A stretch of DNA of 35,803 nucleotides from Microbacterium paulum (GTDB taxonomy: Bacteria > Actinomycetota > Actinomycetes > Actinomycetales > Microbacteriaceae), in assembly GCF_015707995.1 (NCBI RefSeq), contig NZ_JAAGRY010000032.1:1-35803 (forward strand), read 5' to 3'. Shown here in pieces: positions 15,220 to 24,534 of the stretch. How positions within the stretch are numbered: the first letter of the stretch is position 1; every line of letters begins with the position of its first letter. Below the pieces are notes generated by a model that was given only the letters and a program-made list of their open reading frames with translations, searched no databases and was not told where the DNA came from. Both the position numbers and the translations under genes were made by a program.

Positions 15220-16463
15220 GCGGATGCCTCCGGCAGCCCCTCCGTCAACGCCAGCTCGGCCTCGATGGCCTCGATGAGCTCGCTCTGCAGATCGTCGATG
15301 CCGATCTTCTGCACGATCTCGGCGAGGAAGCCCAGCACGACCAGGCGGCGCGCCTCGTCTTCGGCGATGCCGCGCGCCTGCAGGTAGAACAGCTGCTCGT
15401 CGTCGAAACGTCCGGTCGCGCTCGCGTGGCCGGCGCCGATGATGTCGCCGGTCTCGATCTCGAGGTTCGGGATCGAGTCGGCGCGCGCGCCCTCGGTGAG
15501 CACGAGGTTGCGGTTGGCCTCGTACGAATCGGTGCCCGTGGCATCCGGTCCGATGAGAACGTCGCCGATCCACACGGTGCGGGCGCCGGCACCCTGCAGG
15601 GCCGCCTTGTAGAGCACGTCGCCGGTGGTGTGCGCGCCCTTGTGGTGCAGGTACACCTGGCTTTCGAGGTGTTGACCGGCGTCCGAGAACGCCAGGCCGT
15701 AGAGCTTTCCGTCGGCGCCCGCCCCGGCGAGCTCGACCGAGGGGTTCACCCGCACGAGCCCGCCGCCGAGGCTGACGACGACGTGCGTGAGCGCGGCATC
15801 GCGGTCGACGCGCGCCTGGTGGGATGCCAGGTGGATGGCGTCGTCGTCCCAGCGCTGCACCGACACGACGGTGAGCGCGGCGCCGTCGCGCACGATGATC
15901 TCGATGTTCTGCGCCTGCTGCGCGGTGCCCTCGTGGCGGAGGATCACCGTGCCGCGAGACTGCGGCTGCGCCTCGATCACGACGTGCGCGTGTGCGACGC
16001 CGCCCCGCCCGGTCAGCCGCACGACGATGGGCTCGTCGAGCTCGACGCCGGCGGGGATGCGGATGAGCGGAGCCTCGGCCTCTTGCGTCCACGCGATCGC
16101 GCTCGGCAGGTCTTCGGGGCGGAACACCTCGCCGCGCGGCGCGTCGCCGATCGCGAGACGGCGCTGCTCGACGCCGTCCGGCGCGCTGACGGCCACGTCG
16201 ATCACGCCGTGCGGGGCGGGCTCGTTCACGAGCAGCGCCTGGAGCTTCGGCAGCGGCGTGTGCTTCCAGTTGACCTCGGTGCCCGCCGGTGTGCCGAAAG
16301 CGTCCGGGTCGAACGAGGTCGGGCGCTCCGAGCGGGTCTGCACGGGCACGAACTCGTCGCTCTCGGGGATGCCGGGCTGGCGCCCGCGCACCAGGCGCGC
16401 AGCAGGGTCGATGTGACCCTCTGCGTGCTCCTGTCCGGCGGGGGTCTGAGTCGCTGTCGTCAT
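15216..16463 (-). CDS. sufD: SufD, Fe-S cluster assembly scaffold subunit
   Basis: The 415-residue SufBD-family protein partners SufB and SufC. The N-terminal helical part is followed by the beta-helix core. The C-terminal motif DSIPNLEIETGDIIGAGHAS then FDDEQLFYLQARGI is diagnostic, with the conserved histidine in AGHAS. SufD lacks the extra cysteines of SufB. Its ATG overlaps the sufB stop by one base (TGATG) and its stop overlaps the ferredoxin start, showing tight coupling. Confidence 0.96.
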   Translation of the reverse strand: MTTATQTPAGQEHAEGHIDPAARLVRGRQPGIPESDEFVPVQTRSERPTSFDPDAFGTPAGTEVNWKHTPLPKLQALLVNEPAPHGVIDVAVSAPDGVEQRRLAIGDAPRGEVFRPEDLPSAIAWTQEAEAPLIRIPAGVELDEPIVVRLTGRGGVAHAHVVIEAQPQSRGTVILRHEGTAQQAQNIEIIVRDGAALTVVSVQRWDDDAIHLASHQARVDRDAALTHVVVSLGGGLVRVNPSVELAGAGADGKLYGLAFSDAGQHLESQVYLHHKGAHTTGDVLYKAALQGAGARTVWIGDVLIGPDATGTDSYEANRNLVLTEGARADSIPNLEIETGDIIGAGHASATGRFDDEQLFYLQARGIAEDEARRLVVLGFLAEIVQKIGIDDLQSELIEAIEAELALTEGLPEASA

Positions 16464-17881
16464 CAGCCGACGGATCCTTCCATGCCCATCTCGATGAGCT
16501 TGTTCAGCTCGAGGGCGTATTCCATGGGCAGTTCGCGCGCGATCGGCTCGATGAAGCCGCGCACGATCATCGCCATCGCCTCGTCTTCAGGCATGCCACG
16601 ACTCATCAGGTAGAACAACTGCTCTTCGCTGACCTTCGAGACGGTGGCCTCGTGACCGAGCTGCACGTCGTCGACGCGGATGTCGATCGCCGGGTACGTG
16701 TCGGAGCGCGACTTCGTGTCGACCAGCAACGCGTCGCAGCGGACGGTGTTCGCCGAGTGGTGCGCATTGGCATCCACCCGCACCTCGCCGCGGTAGCCCG
16801 CGCGACCACCGCCGCGCGCGATCGACTTCGAGACGATCGACGACTGCGTGTACGGCGCCATGTGGATCATCTTGGCGCCCGCGTCCTGGTGCTGGCCGGG
16901 GCCGGCGAAGGCGACCGAGAGGGTCTCGCCCTTGGCGTGCTCGCCCATGAGGTAGATCGACGGGTACTTCATCGTCACCTTCGAGCCGATGTTGCCGTCG
17001 ATCCACTCCATCGTCGCGCCCTCGTGGGCCACGGCCCGCTTGGTGACGAGGTTGTAGACGTTGTTCGACCAGTTCTGGATCGTCGTGTAGCGTACGCGCG
17101 CGTTCTTCTTCACGATGATCTCGACGACCGCGGAGTGCAGCGAGTCGGACTTGTAGATCGGGGCGGTGCAACCCTCGATGTAGTGCACGTACGAGCCTTC
17201 GTCGGCGATGATGAGCGTCCGCTCGAACTGGCCCATGTTCTCGGTGTTGATGCGGAAGTAGGCCTGGAGGGGGATCTCGACGTGCACGCCCGGGGGCACG
17301 TAGACGAACGAGCCGCCCGACCAGACGGCGGTGTTCAGCGCGGCGAACTTGTTGTCGCCCGCGGGGATCACGGTGCCGAAGTACTCCTCGAAGAACTCGG
17401 GGTGCTCGCGGAGGGCCGTGTCGGTGTCCATGAAGATGACACCCTGCTTCTCGAGCTCTTCGTTGATCTGGTGGTAGACCACTTCGGACTCGTACTGCGC
17501 CGCGACACCGGCGACCAGGCGCGCACGCTCGGCCTCGGGGATGCCGAGCTTCTCGTAGGTGTTCCGGATGTCTTCGGGCAGGTCTTCCCACGACTGGGCC
17601 TGCTTCTCCGTCGAACGCACGAAGTACTTGATGTTGTCGAAGTCGATCTCCGACAGATCGGCGCCCCACGTGGGCATGGGCTTGCGCCCGAAGAGCTGGT
17701 GCCCCTTGAGACGGGTCTTCAGCATCCACTCGGGTTCGGCCTTGAGCGCCGAGATGTCGCGCACGACGGCCTCGGAGAGGCCTCGCTTGGCGCTGGCACC
17801 CGCGGCATCCGCGTCGTGCCACCCGAATTCGTAGACCCCGAGCCCGTCGAGCTCGGGTCGGTCGATGAGCACATCCGACAT
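16463..17881 (-). CDS. sufB: SufB, Fe-S cluster assembly scaffold subunit
   Basis: The 472-residue SufB is the scaffold on which the Fe-S cluster is built. Recognisable parts are the N-terminal [15 protein letters not shown], the beta-helix with [19 protein letters not shown], and the C-terminal [37 protein letters not shown] and [22 protein letters not shown] come last. The conserved cysteine in [11 protein letters not shown] is present. It is the first gene of the operon. The ATG at 17,881 has AAGGAGG and a 7-nt spacer. No SufR-type repressor gene precedes it; the space is shared with divergent ctaA. No intein is present. Confidence 0.97.
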   Translation of the reverse strand: MSDVLIDRPELDGLGVYEFGWHDADAAGASAKRGLSEAVVRDISALKAEPEWMLKTRLKGHQLFGRKPMPTWGADLSEIDFDNIKYFVRSTEKQAQSWEDLPEDIRNTYEKLGIPEAERARLVAGVAAQYESEVVYHQINEELEKQGVIFMDTDTALREHPEFFEEYFGTVIPAGDNKFAALNTAVWSGGSFVYVPPGVHVEIPLQAYFRINTENMGQFERTLIIADEGSYVHYIEGCTAPIYKSDSLHSAVVEIIVKKNARVRYTTIQNWSNNVYNLVTKRAVAHEGATMEWIDGNIGSKVTMKYPSIYLMGEHAKGETLSVAFAGPGQHQDAGAKMIHMAPYTQSSIVSKSIARGGGRAGYRGEVRVDANAHHSANTVRCDALLVDTKSRSDTYPAIDIRVDDVQLGHEATVSKVSEEQLFYLMSRGMPEDEAMAMIVRGFIEPIARELPMEYALELNKLIEMGMEGSVG

Positions 17882-18148
17882 GGCATTGCCTCCTTCGCGC
17901 CCAGCGGTGTCATCCGCTCCGGCATTCCCGCACCTCGCCGTCGTCACGATGGAGAGTCGTGGGTGAGGGGTGGGATGCCGCTTTCAGGGCCGTCTGCGTC
18001 TTTCTCGGGCGCACGGTGCGCGCGCCTAGACTGGGAGTGGGACCGGCACGCTGCGCGTGGCCGTTCCCACCATTCGAGTCTACAGGCAACGCTCCCCCTT
18101 GGGCGTGGCCGGCGCCTTCCCGAGGCGCATCCCCAGGAGGCGACAGCC
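17882..18148. promoter_or_regulatory. Divergent sufB/ctaA promoter region
   Basis: A 267-bp gene-free region between the divergent sufB and ctaA genes. TAGACT occurs at 18,027-18,032 on the plus strand (toward ctaA) and again at 18,077-18,082 on the minus strand (toward sufB). Both fit the actinobacterial -10 pattern, but neither has a convincing -35. Arranged this way, the two transcripts would overlap at their 5' ends. AGGAGG (18,135-18,140) serves ctaA. Confidence 0.35.
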
Positions 18149-19123
18149 ATGTCCGATCCGTCCGCCGCCACCGCGGCCCCTGCACGACCGACGCTCCTGT
18201 CGGCGCTCCTGCCCGATCGCATCACCGGGTACACCCGGGTGCTGGCCTGGCTGCTGCTGATCAGCAACATCGTGATCGTCGGCACCGGCGGTCTCGTGCG
18301 CCTCACCGGGTCGGGCATGGGGTGCGAGACCTGGCCGTACTGCACGTCGGAGTCGCTCGTGCCGACCCCTGAGCTGGGCGTGCATGGATTGATCGAGTTC
18401 GGCAACCGCACCCTGACGGGCGTGCTCGTGATCGTCGCGCTCCTCGCCTTCCTCTCGGTCGTCCGCCTGTGGAACACCCGCCCCGAACTCCCCCGCCTGA
18501 CCCTCGCCGTCGGTATCGGCATCATCCTGCAGGCGGTCGTGGGCGGCGTGACGGTGTGGCTGCACCTGCACCCGGCCATCGTCGGCCTGCACTACCTGAT
18601 CTCGGCCGCGCTCGTCGCCCTCGCCGCCGCGTACGTCGCGCGGGTCTACGCCGAGCCGGGGCCGCGCCGGCTCGCCGTACCGCGCCGGTACGCCGCGCTC
18701 GTGCACGCGACGAGCGTCGTCGTGTTGATCACGGTGGCCATCGGCATCCTGCTCACCGGCTCGGGTCCGCACGCGGGCGACGACGCCGCCGCGCGCAACG
18801 GTCTCGACCCGATCTTCTGGCAGCACGTGCACAGCTGGCCCGCCTACCTGCTGTTCGCGCTGACCGTCGTCGTGTTCGCGCTGTCGTTCCGCATGCCGCA
18901 GGTGCTGCGCCTGCCGCTGTGGACCGGGCTGCTGCTCGGGGTGGAAGTCGTGCAGATCGCCGTCGGGCTCTGGCAGGCGCGCACCGGACTGCCGATCGTA
19001 CTCGTGAACATCCACATGGTGCTCGCGGTGAGCCTCGTCGCCGCGATGACGGCGGTGCTGATGCATCTGAAGGCTCCGCGCGCCGTGCTGACTTTCGCAG
19101 ACGGGTCCACAGCGGGATCATAG
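18149..19123 (+). CDS. ctaA: Heme A synthase
   Basis: The 324-residue, eight-helix membrane protein oxidises heme O to heme A for aa3-type cytochrome oxidase. The first helix is followed by GGLVRLTGSGMGCETWPYC. The heme-binding histidines occur in the expected helices: ELGVHGLIEFGNR, HPAIVGLHYLISA, WQHVHSWPAYL and VNIHMVLAV. Short length and few cysteines match the actinobacterial type. The ATG at 18,149 has AGGAGG with an 8-nt spacer. A much longer open frame through this region is antisense to sufB upstream and is not used. Its partner ctaB lies 2 kb to the right on the other strand. Confidence 0.95.
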   Translation: MSDPSAATAAPARPTLLSALLPDRITGYTRVLAWLLLISNIVIVGTGGLVRLTGSGMGCETWPYCTSESLVPTPELGVHGLIEFGNRTLTGVLVIVALLAFLSVVRLWNTRPELPRLTLAVGIGIILQAVVGGVTVWLHLHPAIVGLHYLISAALVALAAAYVARVYAEPGPRRLAVPRRYAALVHATSVVVLITVAIGILLTGSGPHAGDDAAARNGLDPIFWQHVHSWPAYLLFALTVVVFALSFRMPQVLRLPLWTGLLLGVEVVQIAVGLWQARTGLPIVLVNIHMVLAVSLVAAMTAVLMHLKAPRAVLTFADGSTAGS

Positions 19124-19206
19124 GTGGTGCATCGCTCGCACTCGGGCGGTTCGCAGATAGTCGAAGAGTCGTCGCGTGTGCGTCGGCACGACAGAAGGAG
19201 TCCCGC

Positions 19207-19632
19207 ATGTCCACCACCCGCCTCAGCCGCAGCATCCCGTTCTGGGTGCTCGTGGGCGGCTCCGTCGTCGCGATCGCCGGCGGCGCATTCCTGCTCATCT
19301 CGAAGCTGAACACGATGGCGACGACACTCACCGACGGGACCGCGACCGGCGTCGAGGTGTACGCCGGTCAGATCTGGGCCGTCTCGGGCGCGATCCTCGC
19401 CGGCGCCGGCTTCGTGGGCCTCGCCCTCGCCCTGACCCTCGGCGCGCTGCGCTCGGTCGTCGCGCCCGCCGCCGACGTCGTCACGGTCGTCGAGCCCGTC
19501 GCGTGGGAGGAAGAGGTCGTCGAGGTCGCGCCCGTTGCACCCGTCGCTCCCGTCGCCGAGCCGGTCGTCGAGCCGACCGTCACCGACACCGTCGCCTCGG
19601 ACGCCCTCCGCTCCGACACTCCCCGCGCCTGA
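19207..19632 (+). CDS. Small membrane protein with two helices and an acidic Ala-Pro-Val tail
   Basis: A 141-residue protein with two clear membrane segments (about 12-32 and 55-80). A cytoplasmic or external tail rich in Val, Glu and Ala-Pro repeats follows (APVAPVAPVAEPVVEP). No enzymatic motif is present; similar proteins are sometimes given doubtful enzyme names in databases. The ATG at 19,207 is preceded by AAGGAG. It lies 83 bp after ctaA on the same strand and is followed by a GC-rich hairpin, so it may share the ctaA transcript. Function is unknown. Confidence 0.75.
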   Translation: MSTTRLSRSIPFWVLVGGSVVAIAGGAFLLISKLNTMATTLTDGTATGVEVYAGQIWAVSGAILAGAGFVGLALALTLGALRSVVAPAADVVTVVEPVAWEEEVVEVAPVAPVAPVAEPVVEPTVTDTVASDALRSDTPRA

Positions 19633-19637
19633 CGCGC

Positions 19638-19658
19638 GGGCCGGGTCTCGCCCGGCCC
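19638..19658 (+). terminator. Hairpin after the small membrane protein
   Basis: GGGCCGGG (19,638-19,645), loop TCTCG, then CCCGGCCC (19,651-19,658): an 8-bp perfect GC stem 5 nt after the stop codon. No T-run, which is usual for actinobacterial terminators. Confidence 0.65.
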
Positions 19659-19675
19659 CGCACCCGCGCCCGCAA

Positions 19676-19742
19676 CCGCGGAGATCTGCACAATTGCGGA
19701 TGCCTCGACGGCATCGATCCGCAGCAGTGCAGATCTCCGCGG
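19676..19742. repeat. Palindromic repeat copy 1 (nested hairpin, longest stem)
   Basis: CCGCGGAGATCTGCAC (19,676-19,691) and GTGCAGATCTCCGCGG (19,727-19,742) are perfect 16-bp inverted arms. Inside is a second imperfect stem formed by TGCGGATGCC and GGCATC-GAT-CCGCA. This is the best preserved copy of the family found on both sides of the DUF559 gene. Confidence 0.8.
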
Positions 19743-19795
19743 TTCTGCGTGCGCCCCGCGGTCGCGCCGCGCCGCGCCGCGCTGCGCCGCACACC

Positions 19796-20063
19796 TGCGG
19801 ACATCTGCACAATTGCGGATGCCTCGCACCCAGGCATCCGCAGAACCGCAGAACTCCGCCACTGCGCACAGCTCTCCCCTCCCCGCGCGCGGCGTAACTG
19901 CGGACATCTGCACAATTGCGGATGCCTCAACCCCGGCATCCGCAGAACCACAGCACTCCGTGACAGTGCACAGCTCTCCTCTCCCCGCCCGCGGCGTAAC
20001 TGCGGACATCTGCACAACTGCGGATGCCTCGACCACAGGCATCCGCAGAACCACAGCACTCCG
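19796..20063. repeat. Palindromic repeat copies 2-4, tandem with about 102-bp period
   Basis: Three units begin with TGCGGACATCTGCACAA at 19,796, 19,899 and 20,001 (spacings 103 and 102 bp). Each has a perfect inner stem: TGCGGATGCCT/AGGCATCCGCA at 19,814-19,842, TGCGGATGCC/GGCATCCGCA at 19,917-19,944, and TGCGGATGCCT/AGGCATCCGCA at 20,019-20,047. The stems have loops of 7-8 nt. The outer arm is degenerate on the right side (CACAGCACTCCG). The flanking CTCTCC-CTCCCCG and GGCGTAAC parts are also repeated between units 2/3 and 3/4, so the array grew by tandem duplication. Confidence 0.85.
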
Positions 20064-20087
20064 CGATTGCGGATGGAGGTCGCGAGG

Positions 20088-20936
20088 TCAGGCGAGGTGG
20101 AGCCGCTGCGCGACGGCGCGCATGATGGCGCTCTGCACCGCGGGCCAGTCGCCGACGATCTGCGCGTAGGTGAAACGCAGCACGTGGTACCCCTGCAGCA
20201 TGAGGGCCGCGTCGTGCGCGAGGTCGGTCGCCCGCTGCCCGTCGACGTGATGTCCACCGTCGATCTGCACCACGAGCCGCTCGCCGAGCAAGAAGTCCGC
20301 ACGGTGACCGGCGAGCCAGATCTGGTGCAGAATCCGCACGCGCAGCCAGCGCAATCTCACTCGGAAGAGCGTCTCGATCCCCGAATCGGTGTATTCCTCG
20401 ACCGCATCGAGCAGCGCGCGCGCCGCCGGACCGAGGGGAAGCCTGCCGAGCTCCGCTTTCGAGACCAGCCCCTGGCGCACGGCCGAGTCCCAGACGGTGA
20501 GGGCGGCCTCGTGCGGTTGACACGAGGCAACGGTCGCGAGCACGTTCTCGATCGGGTCGACGAGTTCGTCGATGCCCCGTGGAACCAGCGGTCTCGCCCA
20601 GTGCACGGTCGCCCGCTCGGGCGCAGGACCGCCACGGTGCGGGTCGGCGGCGACGTGGCAGCGATCCTCGGCGAGCACCCAGAGCCCCAGACGCCGCGCC
20701 GCGGTCACGCACGTGAGCACCACGGCACCACGCGCGGCGGCGACGAGTTCGGCGTCGGCACCGGGGAGCGCGACCCATCCTCGTCGCACGCGGACGAGAA
20801 GTCCCGCGTCGAGCGCGACCCCGATGCGGGCGCGCGAATGCCCGGCACGGATCAGCGTCACGGTGCGCGCGACCCCACCGCGCGCGCCCACGGCATCGCG
20901 CAGCGCGATCAATGGGGGGTGGGTGGCGACATCCAT
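20088..20936 (-). CDS. DUF559 (Vsr-like nuclease fold) protein with AbiEi-like N-terminal domain
   Basis: The 282-residue protein begins with a winged-helix-like domain resembling the N-terminus of AbiEi-type antitoxins (about 8-60: LIALRDAVGARGGVARTVTL, then GLLVRVRRGWVALPGA). A middle part and a C-terminal DUF559 domain (about 180-282) follow. DUF559 belongs to the Vsr/PD-(D/E)xK nuclease group. The candidate catalytic residues are E188 (SGIETLFR), D214 (ADFLLGER) and the Q224-x-D226 strand (VVQIDG). The usual E of this strand is Q here. No partner toxin is adjacent. It is flanked by four copies of a palindromic repeat downstream and two upstream. The ATG at 20,936 has only a weak GGCGAG site. 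DNA cleavage, repeat binding or transposition-like roles are inference. Confidence 0.82.
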   Translation of the reverse strand: MDVATHPPLIALRDAVGARGGVARTVTLIRAGHSRARIGVALDAGLLVRVRRGWVALPGADAELVAAARGAVVLTCVTAARRLGLWVLAEDRCHVAADPHRGGPAPERATVHWARPLVPRGIDELVDPIENVLATVASCQPHEAALTVWDSAVRQGLVSKAELGRLPLGPAARALLDAVEEYTDSGIETLFRVRLRWLRVRILHQIWLAGHRADFLLGERLVVQIDGGHHVDGQRATDLAHDAALMLQGYHVLRFTYAQIVGDWPAVQSAIMRAVAQRLHLA

Positions 20937-21045
20937 CTCGCCATCGTGGCGAAGCCCGGCGGTGCGCGTCGCCACCCGCAGCCCGATTGTGCAGAACTCG
21001 CCCGATTCGCTCCCTGGGGAGGAGGCGGCGCGGCCTCGCGCAACC

Positions 21046-21212
21046 GCGGAGATCCGCACAACCGCGGATGCCTCACGCCCAGGCATCCGCAACACGGTAG
21101 ATCTCCGCCGCAACGCACCCCCGCCGCGCTGCGCGACTCCCGCACAACCGCGGAGATCCGCACAACTGCGGATGCCTCACACCCAAGCATCCGCAGTTCA
21201 GCAGATCTCCGC
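21046..21212. repeat. Palindromic repeat copies 5 and 6
   Basis: Copy 5 has outer arms GCGGAGATC (21,046-21,054) and GATCTCCGC (21,100-21,108), and an inner stem GCGGATGCCT/AGGCATCCGC (21,064-21,090). Copy 6 has outer arms GCGGAGATC (21,150-21,158) and GATCTCCGC (21,204-21,212), with inner stem TGCGGATGC/GCATCCGCA (21,167-21,195). Both have the same orientation as the copies on the other side of the DUF559 gene. The starts are 104 bp apart, close to the 102-103 bp period of the left array. Confidence 0.85.
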
Positions 21213-21265
21213 CGCAACGCACGCCCGCACGCCGCAAACCCCACCGCGCACGCGCGCGGCGCGGG

Positions 21266-22192
21266 TCAGAACGGGAGCAGCGGGTCGACGGCGATCGCGA
21301 GGAAGAGCAGCGTGAGGTAGGTGATCGAGGCGTGGAAGACGCGCATCGGCTTGATCTGCTCGCCGCGCACGGCGCGGTTGTAAAGCACGTGCGATTCGTA
21401 GACGAACCACCCGCCGAACACGACCGCCGACACGGTGTAGACGAGTCCCATGCCGGCGACGGGGATGAGCAGCAGCGAGCACGCCACGGTCGCCCACGCG
21501 TACAGGATCACCTGCAGGCCCACCTGCACGCCGTTGCGCGTCGCGCCGAGCATCGGCACGTCGGCTTCGGCGTAGTCGCCCTTGTACTTCATCGACAGCG
21601 GCCAGTAGTGCGGCGGCGTCCAGAGGAAGACGAGCAAGAAGAGGATGAAGGGCGTCCAGGTGAGCGACCCGGTCACCGCCGACCAGCCGATCAGCACCGG
21701 GAAGCATCCGGCGATGCCGCCCCACACGATGTTCTGCTCGGTGCGGCGCTTGAGCACCATCGTGTAGATCACGACGTAGAAGAAGATGGCGACGACGCTC
21801 AAGGTCGCGGCGAGCCAGTTGGTGGTCGCGAGCAGCCAGACGGTGGACGCCACGGCCAGCACCCAGGCGAACACGAGACCCGCACGCGGCGAGATCTCGC
21901 CCGTCACGAGCGGACGGTTCTCGGTGCGGTGCATGTGCGCATCGATGTCGCGGTCGAGGTACATGTTGAACGCGGCCGCCGAGCCGGCGCTCATCGCGCC
22001 GCCGATCGTCGTGGCGAGCACGAGCCAGAGGTTCGGCATGCCGCCCTGCGCGAGGATCATCACCGGCACGGTCGTCACCAGCAGCAGCTCGAGCACGCGA
22101 GGCTTGGTGAGGGTGACGTAGGCGGCGACGGTGCGACGCAGATCGCGCCCGGTGGTGGCGCGTTCACCGCTCTGGGTCGTCGTGATGTCCAT
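21266..22192 (-). CDS. ctaB: Protoheme IX farnesyltransferase (heme O synthase)
   Basis: The 308-residue UbiA-family membrane enzyme adds a farnesyl group to heme B, giving heme O, the substrate of CtaA. The aspartate-rich motif [19 protein letters not shown] (about 75-93) and the second conserved loop [20 protein letters not shown] are intact, with about eight or nine membrane segments. It is divergent from tkt. TAGACT at 22,224-22,229 on the minus strand is a plausible -10 about 30 nt before the ATG, and GGGGGAG lies just before the start. Confidence 0.96.
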   Translation of the reverse strand: MDITTTQSGERATTGRDLRRTVAAYVTLTKPRVLELLLVTTVPVMILAQGGMPNLWLVLATTIGGAMSAGSAAAFNMYLDRDIDAHMHRTENRPLVTGEISPRAGLVFAWVLAVASTVWLLATTNWLAATLSVVAIFFYVVIYTMVLKRRTEQNIVWGGIAGCFPVLIGWSAVTGSLTWTPFILFLLVFLWTPPHYWPLSMKYKGDYAEADVPMLGATRNGVQVGLQVILYAWATVACSLLLIPVAGMGLVYTVSAVVFGGWFVYESHVLYNRAVRGEQIKPMRVFHASITYLTLLFLAIAVDPLLPF

Positions 22193-22223
22193 CTCCCCCG
22201 CCGCTGTCTGGAAATTCCCCGTC

Positions 22224-22229
22224 AGTCTA
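22224..22229 (-). promoter_or_regulatory. Candidate -10 box of ctaB
   Basis: TAGACT on the minus strand, about 32 nt before the ctaB ATG. The same hexamer is found before gltX, ctaA and sufB. No clear -35. On the other strand TATGCT (22,342-22,347) may serve tkt, equally without a good -35. Confidence 0.3.
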
Positions 22230-22440
22230 CGTCATGGCCGCGGACGGCCGACGGCCGGCGGGGGCATCCGCCCACCATCCCCCACGCGTCGAGACCTTGC
22301 CGCTCGGCGTCATGCATCGCCCCGACGGCATACCGCTTCGATATGCTGGAGGCACATACGCGCGCCCGATTCGCCGATCCCCTCCCCCTTCTCTTCGAGG
22401 CAACCGACCGGCGTGGGCGCTCTTGCAGAAAGGCGACCGC

Positions 22441-24534
22441 GTGGCCGAGCTGAACACCGTCCTGGACTGGGAAGACATCGATCGGCGCGCGGTGGACACC
22501 GCCCGCGTGCTGGCCGCCGATGCCGTGGAGAAGGTCGGCAACGGCCACCCCGGCACGGCGATGAGCCTGGCGCCGGCGGCGTACCTGCTGTATCAGCGCG
22601 TGCTGCGTCACGACCCGTCCGATACCCACTGGCTGGGCCGTGACCGGTTCATCCTCTCGGCGGGGCACTCGTCGCTCACCCAGTACGTGCAGCTGTACTT
22701 CGGCGGCTTCGGTCTCGAGCTCAGCGACCTCGAGGCCCTCCGCACGTGGGGCTCGCTCACTCCGGGGCACCCCGAGTACGGCCACACGAAGGGCGTCGAG
22801 ATCACGACCGGCCCGCTGGGTCAGGGCCTCTCCTCCGCCGTCGGCTTCGCGTACGCGGCGCGCTACGAGCGCGGGCTGTTCGACCCCGAGGCCGCTGCCG
22901 GCACGAGCCCGTTTGACCACTTCGTCTACGTGATCGCCAGTGACGGCGACCTGCAGGAGGGCGTCACCTCCGAGGCATCCAGCCTCGCCGGCCACCAGAA
23001 GCTCGGCAACCTCATCGCGATCTACGACTCGAACCAGATCTCGATCGAAGACGACACGAACGTCGCGTTCACCGAAGACGTCGCCAAGCGCTACGAGGCG
23101 TACGGCTGGCAGGTGCAGACCGTCGACTGGAAGAAGACCGGCGAGTACGTCGAAGACGTGGCCGAGCTGTACGCGGCGATCGAGGCCGCGAAGGGCGAGA
23201 CGTCGAAGCCGTCGATGATCATCCTGAAGACGATCATCGGCTGGCCGAGCCCCGGCAAGCAGAACTCCGGCAAGATCCACGGGTCCGCGCTCGGCGCCGA
23301 CGAGCTGGCCGCGACGAAGAAGGTGCTCGGCTTCGATCCGGAGCAGAGCTTCGTCGTCGCCGACGACGTGATCGCGCACACCCGCGAGCTGCAGGATCGC
23401 GCCACCGAGGCGCGCGCCGCCTGGCAGAAGGACTTCGACGCGTGGGCCGCGGCGAACCCGGAGCGGAAGGCCCTCCTCGACCGGCTCGAGGCCGGCGAGC
23501 TCCCCGCGGACCTCGAAGCGCCCACGTTCGCATCGGGCAAGGACGTCTCCACGCGCGCCGCGTCGGGCCAGGTCATCAACGCCCTCGCCGCGCAGCTCCC
23601 GGAGCTGTGGGGCGGGTCGGCGGACCTCGCCGAGTCGAACCTGACGACGATCAAGGATGCCAAGAGCTTCATCCCCGCCGAGTGGTCGACCCACGAGTGG
23701 TCGGGCGACCCGTACGGTCGCGTGCTGCACTTCGGCATCCGCGAGCACGCCATGGGCGCGATCGTCAACGGCATCAAGCTGCACGGACCGACCCGTCCGT
23801 TCGGCGGCACGTTCCTGATCTTCAGCGACTACATGCGCCCCCCGGTGCGCCTCGCCGCGCTCATGGACATCCCGTCGATCTTCGTCTGGACGCACGACTC
23901 GGTCGCGCTCGGCGAGGACGGCCCGACCCACCAGCCGGTCGAGCAGCTGTCGACGCTGCGGCTCATCCCGAACTTCACCGTGGTGCGCCCCGCCGACGCG
24001 AACGAGACCTCCGCCGCGTGGCTCGAGATCGTCCGCCGTACCTCTGGCGGCCCGGTCGGCATCGCCCTCACCCGGCAGAACGTGCCGGTGTTCCCCCGCG
24101 GCATCGACGGGTTCGCGACGACCGACGGCGTCGCGAAGGGCGCCTACGTGCTGGTGGATGCCGAGAACGGCACCCCCGACGTGATCCTCATCGCGACCGG
24201 CTCCGAGGTGCAACTCGCCGTGCAGGCGCGCGAGACCCTCGCCGCCGAGGGCATCGCCGCGCGCGTCGTGTCGGCGCCCTCGCTGGAGTGGTTCGCCGAG
24301 CAGGATGCGGCGTACCGCGAGAGCGTGCTCCCCGCCGCCGTCACGGCGCGCGTGTCGGTCGAGGCCGGCTCCACCCCGCTGTGGCGCGGCATCGTCGGCG
24401 ACACCGGCCGCTCGGTCGGCATCGACCACTTCGGCGCCTCCGCCGACTACAAGACCCTGTTCGAGAAGTTCGGCATCACCGCCGATGCGGTCGTCGAGGC
24501 CGCACGCGCCACTGTCAAGGAGAACAACGCATGA
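22441..24534 (+). CDS. tkt: Transketolase
   Basis: The 697-residue thiamine-diphosphate enzyme transfers two-carbon units in the pentose phosphate pathway. Key parts are [13 protein letters not shown] near the N-terminus, the diphosphate-binding [13 protein letters not shown] near residue 166, and the catalytic [11 protein letters not shown] (glutamate near 434). [18 protein letters not shown] follows, and [20 protein letters not shown] is in the C-terminal domain. Length is normal. The GTG at 22,441 has AAAGG with a 7-nt spacer; upstream in-frame sequence is not protein-like. It is the first gene of the tkt-tal-pgi-zwf-opcA-pgl unit and overlaps tal by 4 nt. Confidence 0.97.
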   Translation: MAELNTVLDWEDIDRRAVDTARVLAADAVEKVGNGHPGTAMSLAPAAYLLYQRVLRHDPSDTHWLGRDRFILSAGHSSLTQYVQLYFGGFGLELSDLEALRTWGSLTPGHPEYGHTKGVEITTGPLGQGLSSAVGFAYAARYERGLFDPEAAAGTSPFDHFVYVIASDGDLQEGVTSEASSLAGHQKLGNLIAIYDSNQISIEDDTNVAFTEDVAKRYEAYGWQVQTVDWKKTGEYVEDVAELYAAIEAAKGETSKPSMIILKTIIGWPSPGKQNSGKIHGSALGADELAATKKVLGFDPEQSFVVADDVIAHTRELQDRATEARAAWQKDFDAWAAANPERKALLDRLEAGELPADLEAPTFASGKDVSTRAASGQVINALAAQLPELWGGSADLAESNLTTIKDAKSFIPAEWSTHEWSGDPYGRVLHFGIREHAMGAIVNGIKLHGPTRPFGGTFLIFSDYMRPPVRLAALMDIPSIFVWTHDSVALGEDGPTHQPVEQLSTLRLIPNFTVVRPADANETSAAWLEIVRRTSGGPVGIALTRQNVPVFPRGIDGFATTDGVAKGAYVLVDAENGTPDVILIATGSEVQLAVQARETLAAEGIAARVVSAPSLEWFAEQDAAYRESVLPAAVTARVSVEAGSTPLWRGIVGDTGRSVGIDHFGASADYKTLFEKFGITADAVVEAARATVKENNA

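Noticed and set aside
16289..19123. A 944-codon open frame on the plus strand across sufB and ctaA
   Set aside because: Only the last 324 codons (from 18,149) are ctaA, with a good ribosome-binding site. The rest is the antisense of sufB, kept open by GC-rich codon bias.
19368..20054. A minus-strand open frame of 228 codons with a repeated peptide through the repeat array
   Set aside because: The repeated peptide is a by-product of the ~102-bp palindromic DNA repeat. There is no ribosome-binding site, and it overlaps the membrane-protein gene.
19676..21212. CRISPR array
   Set aside because: Repeats are long nested palindromes with similar sequence between units, there are no uniform unique spacers, and no cas gene is near.
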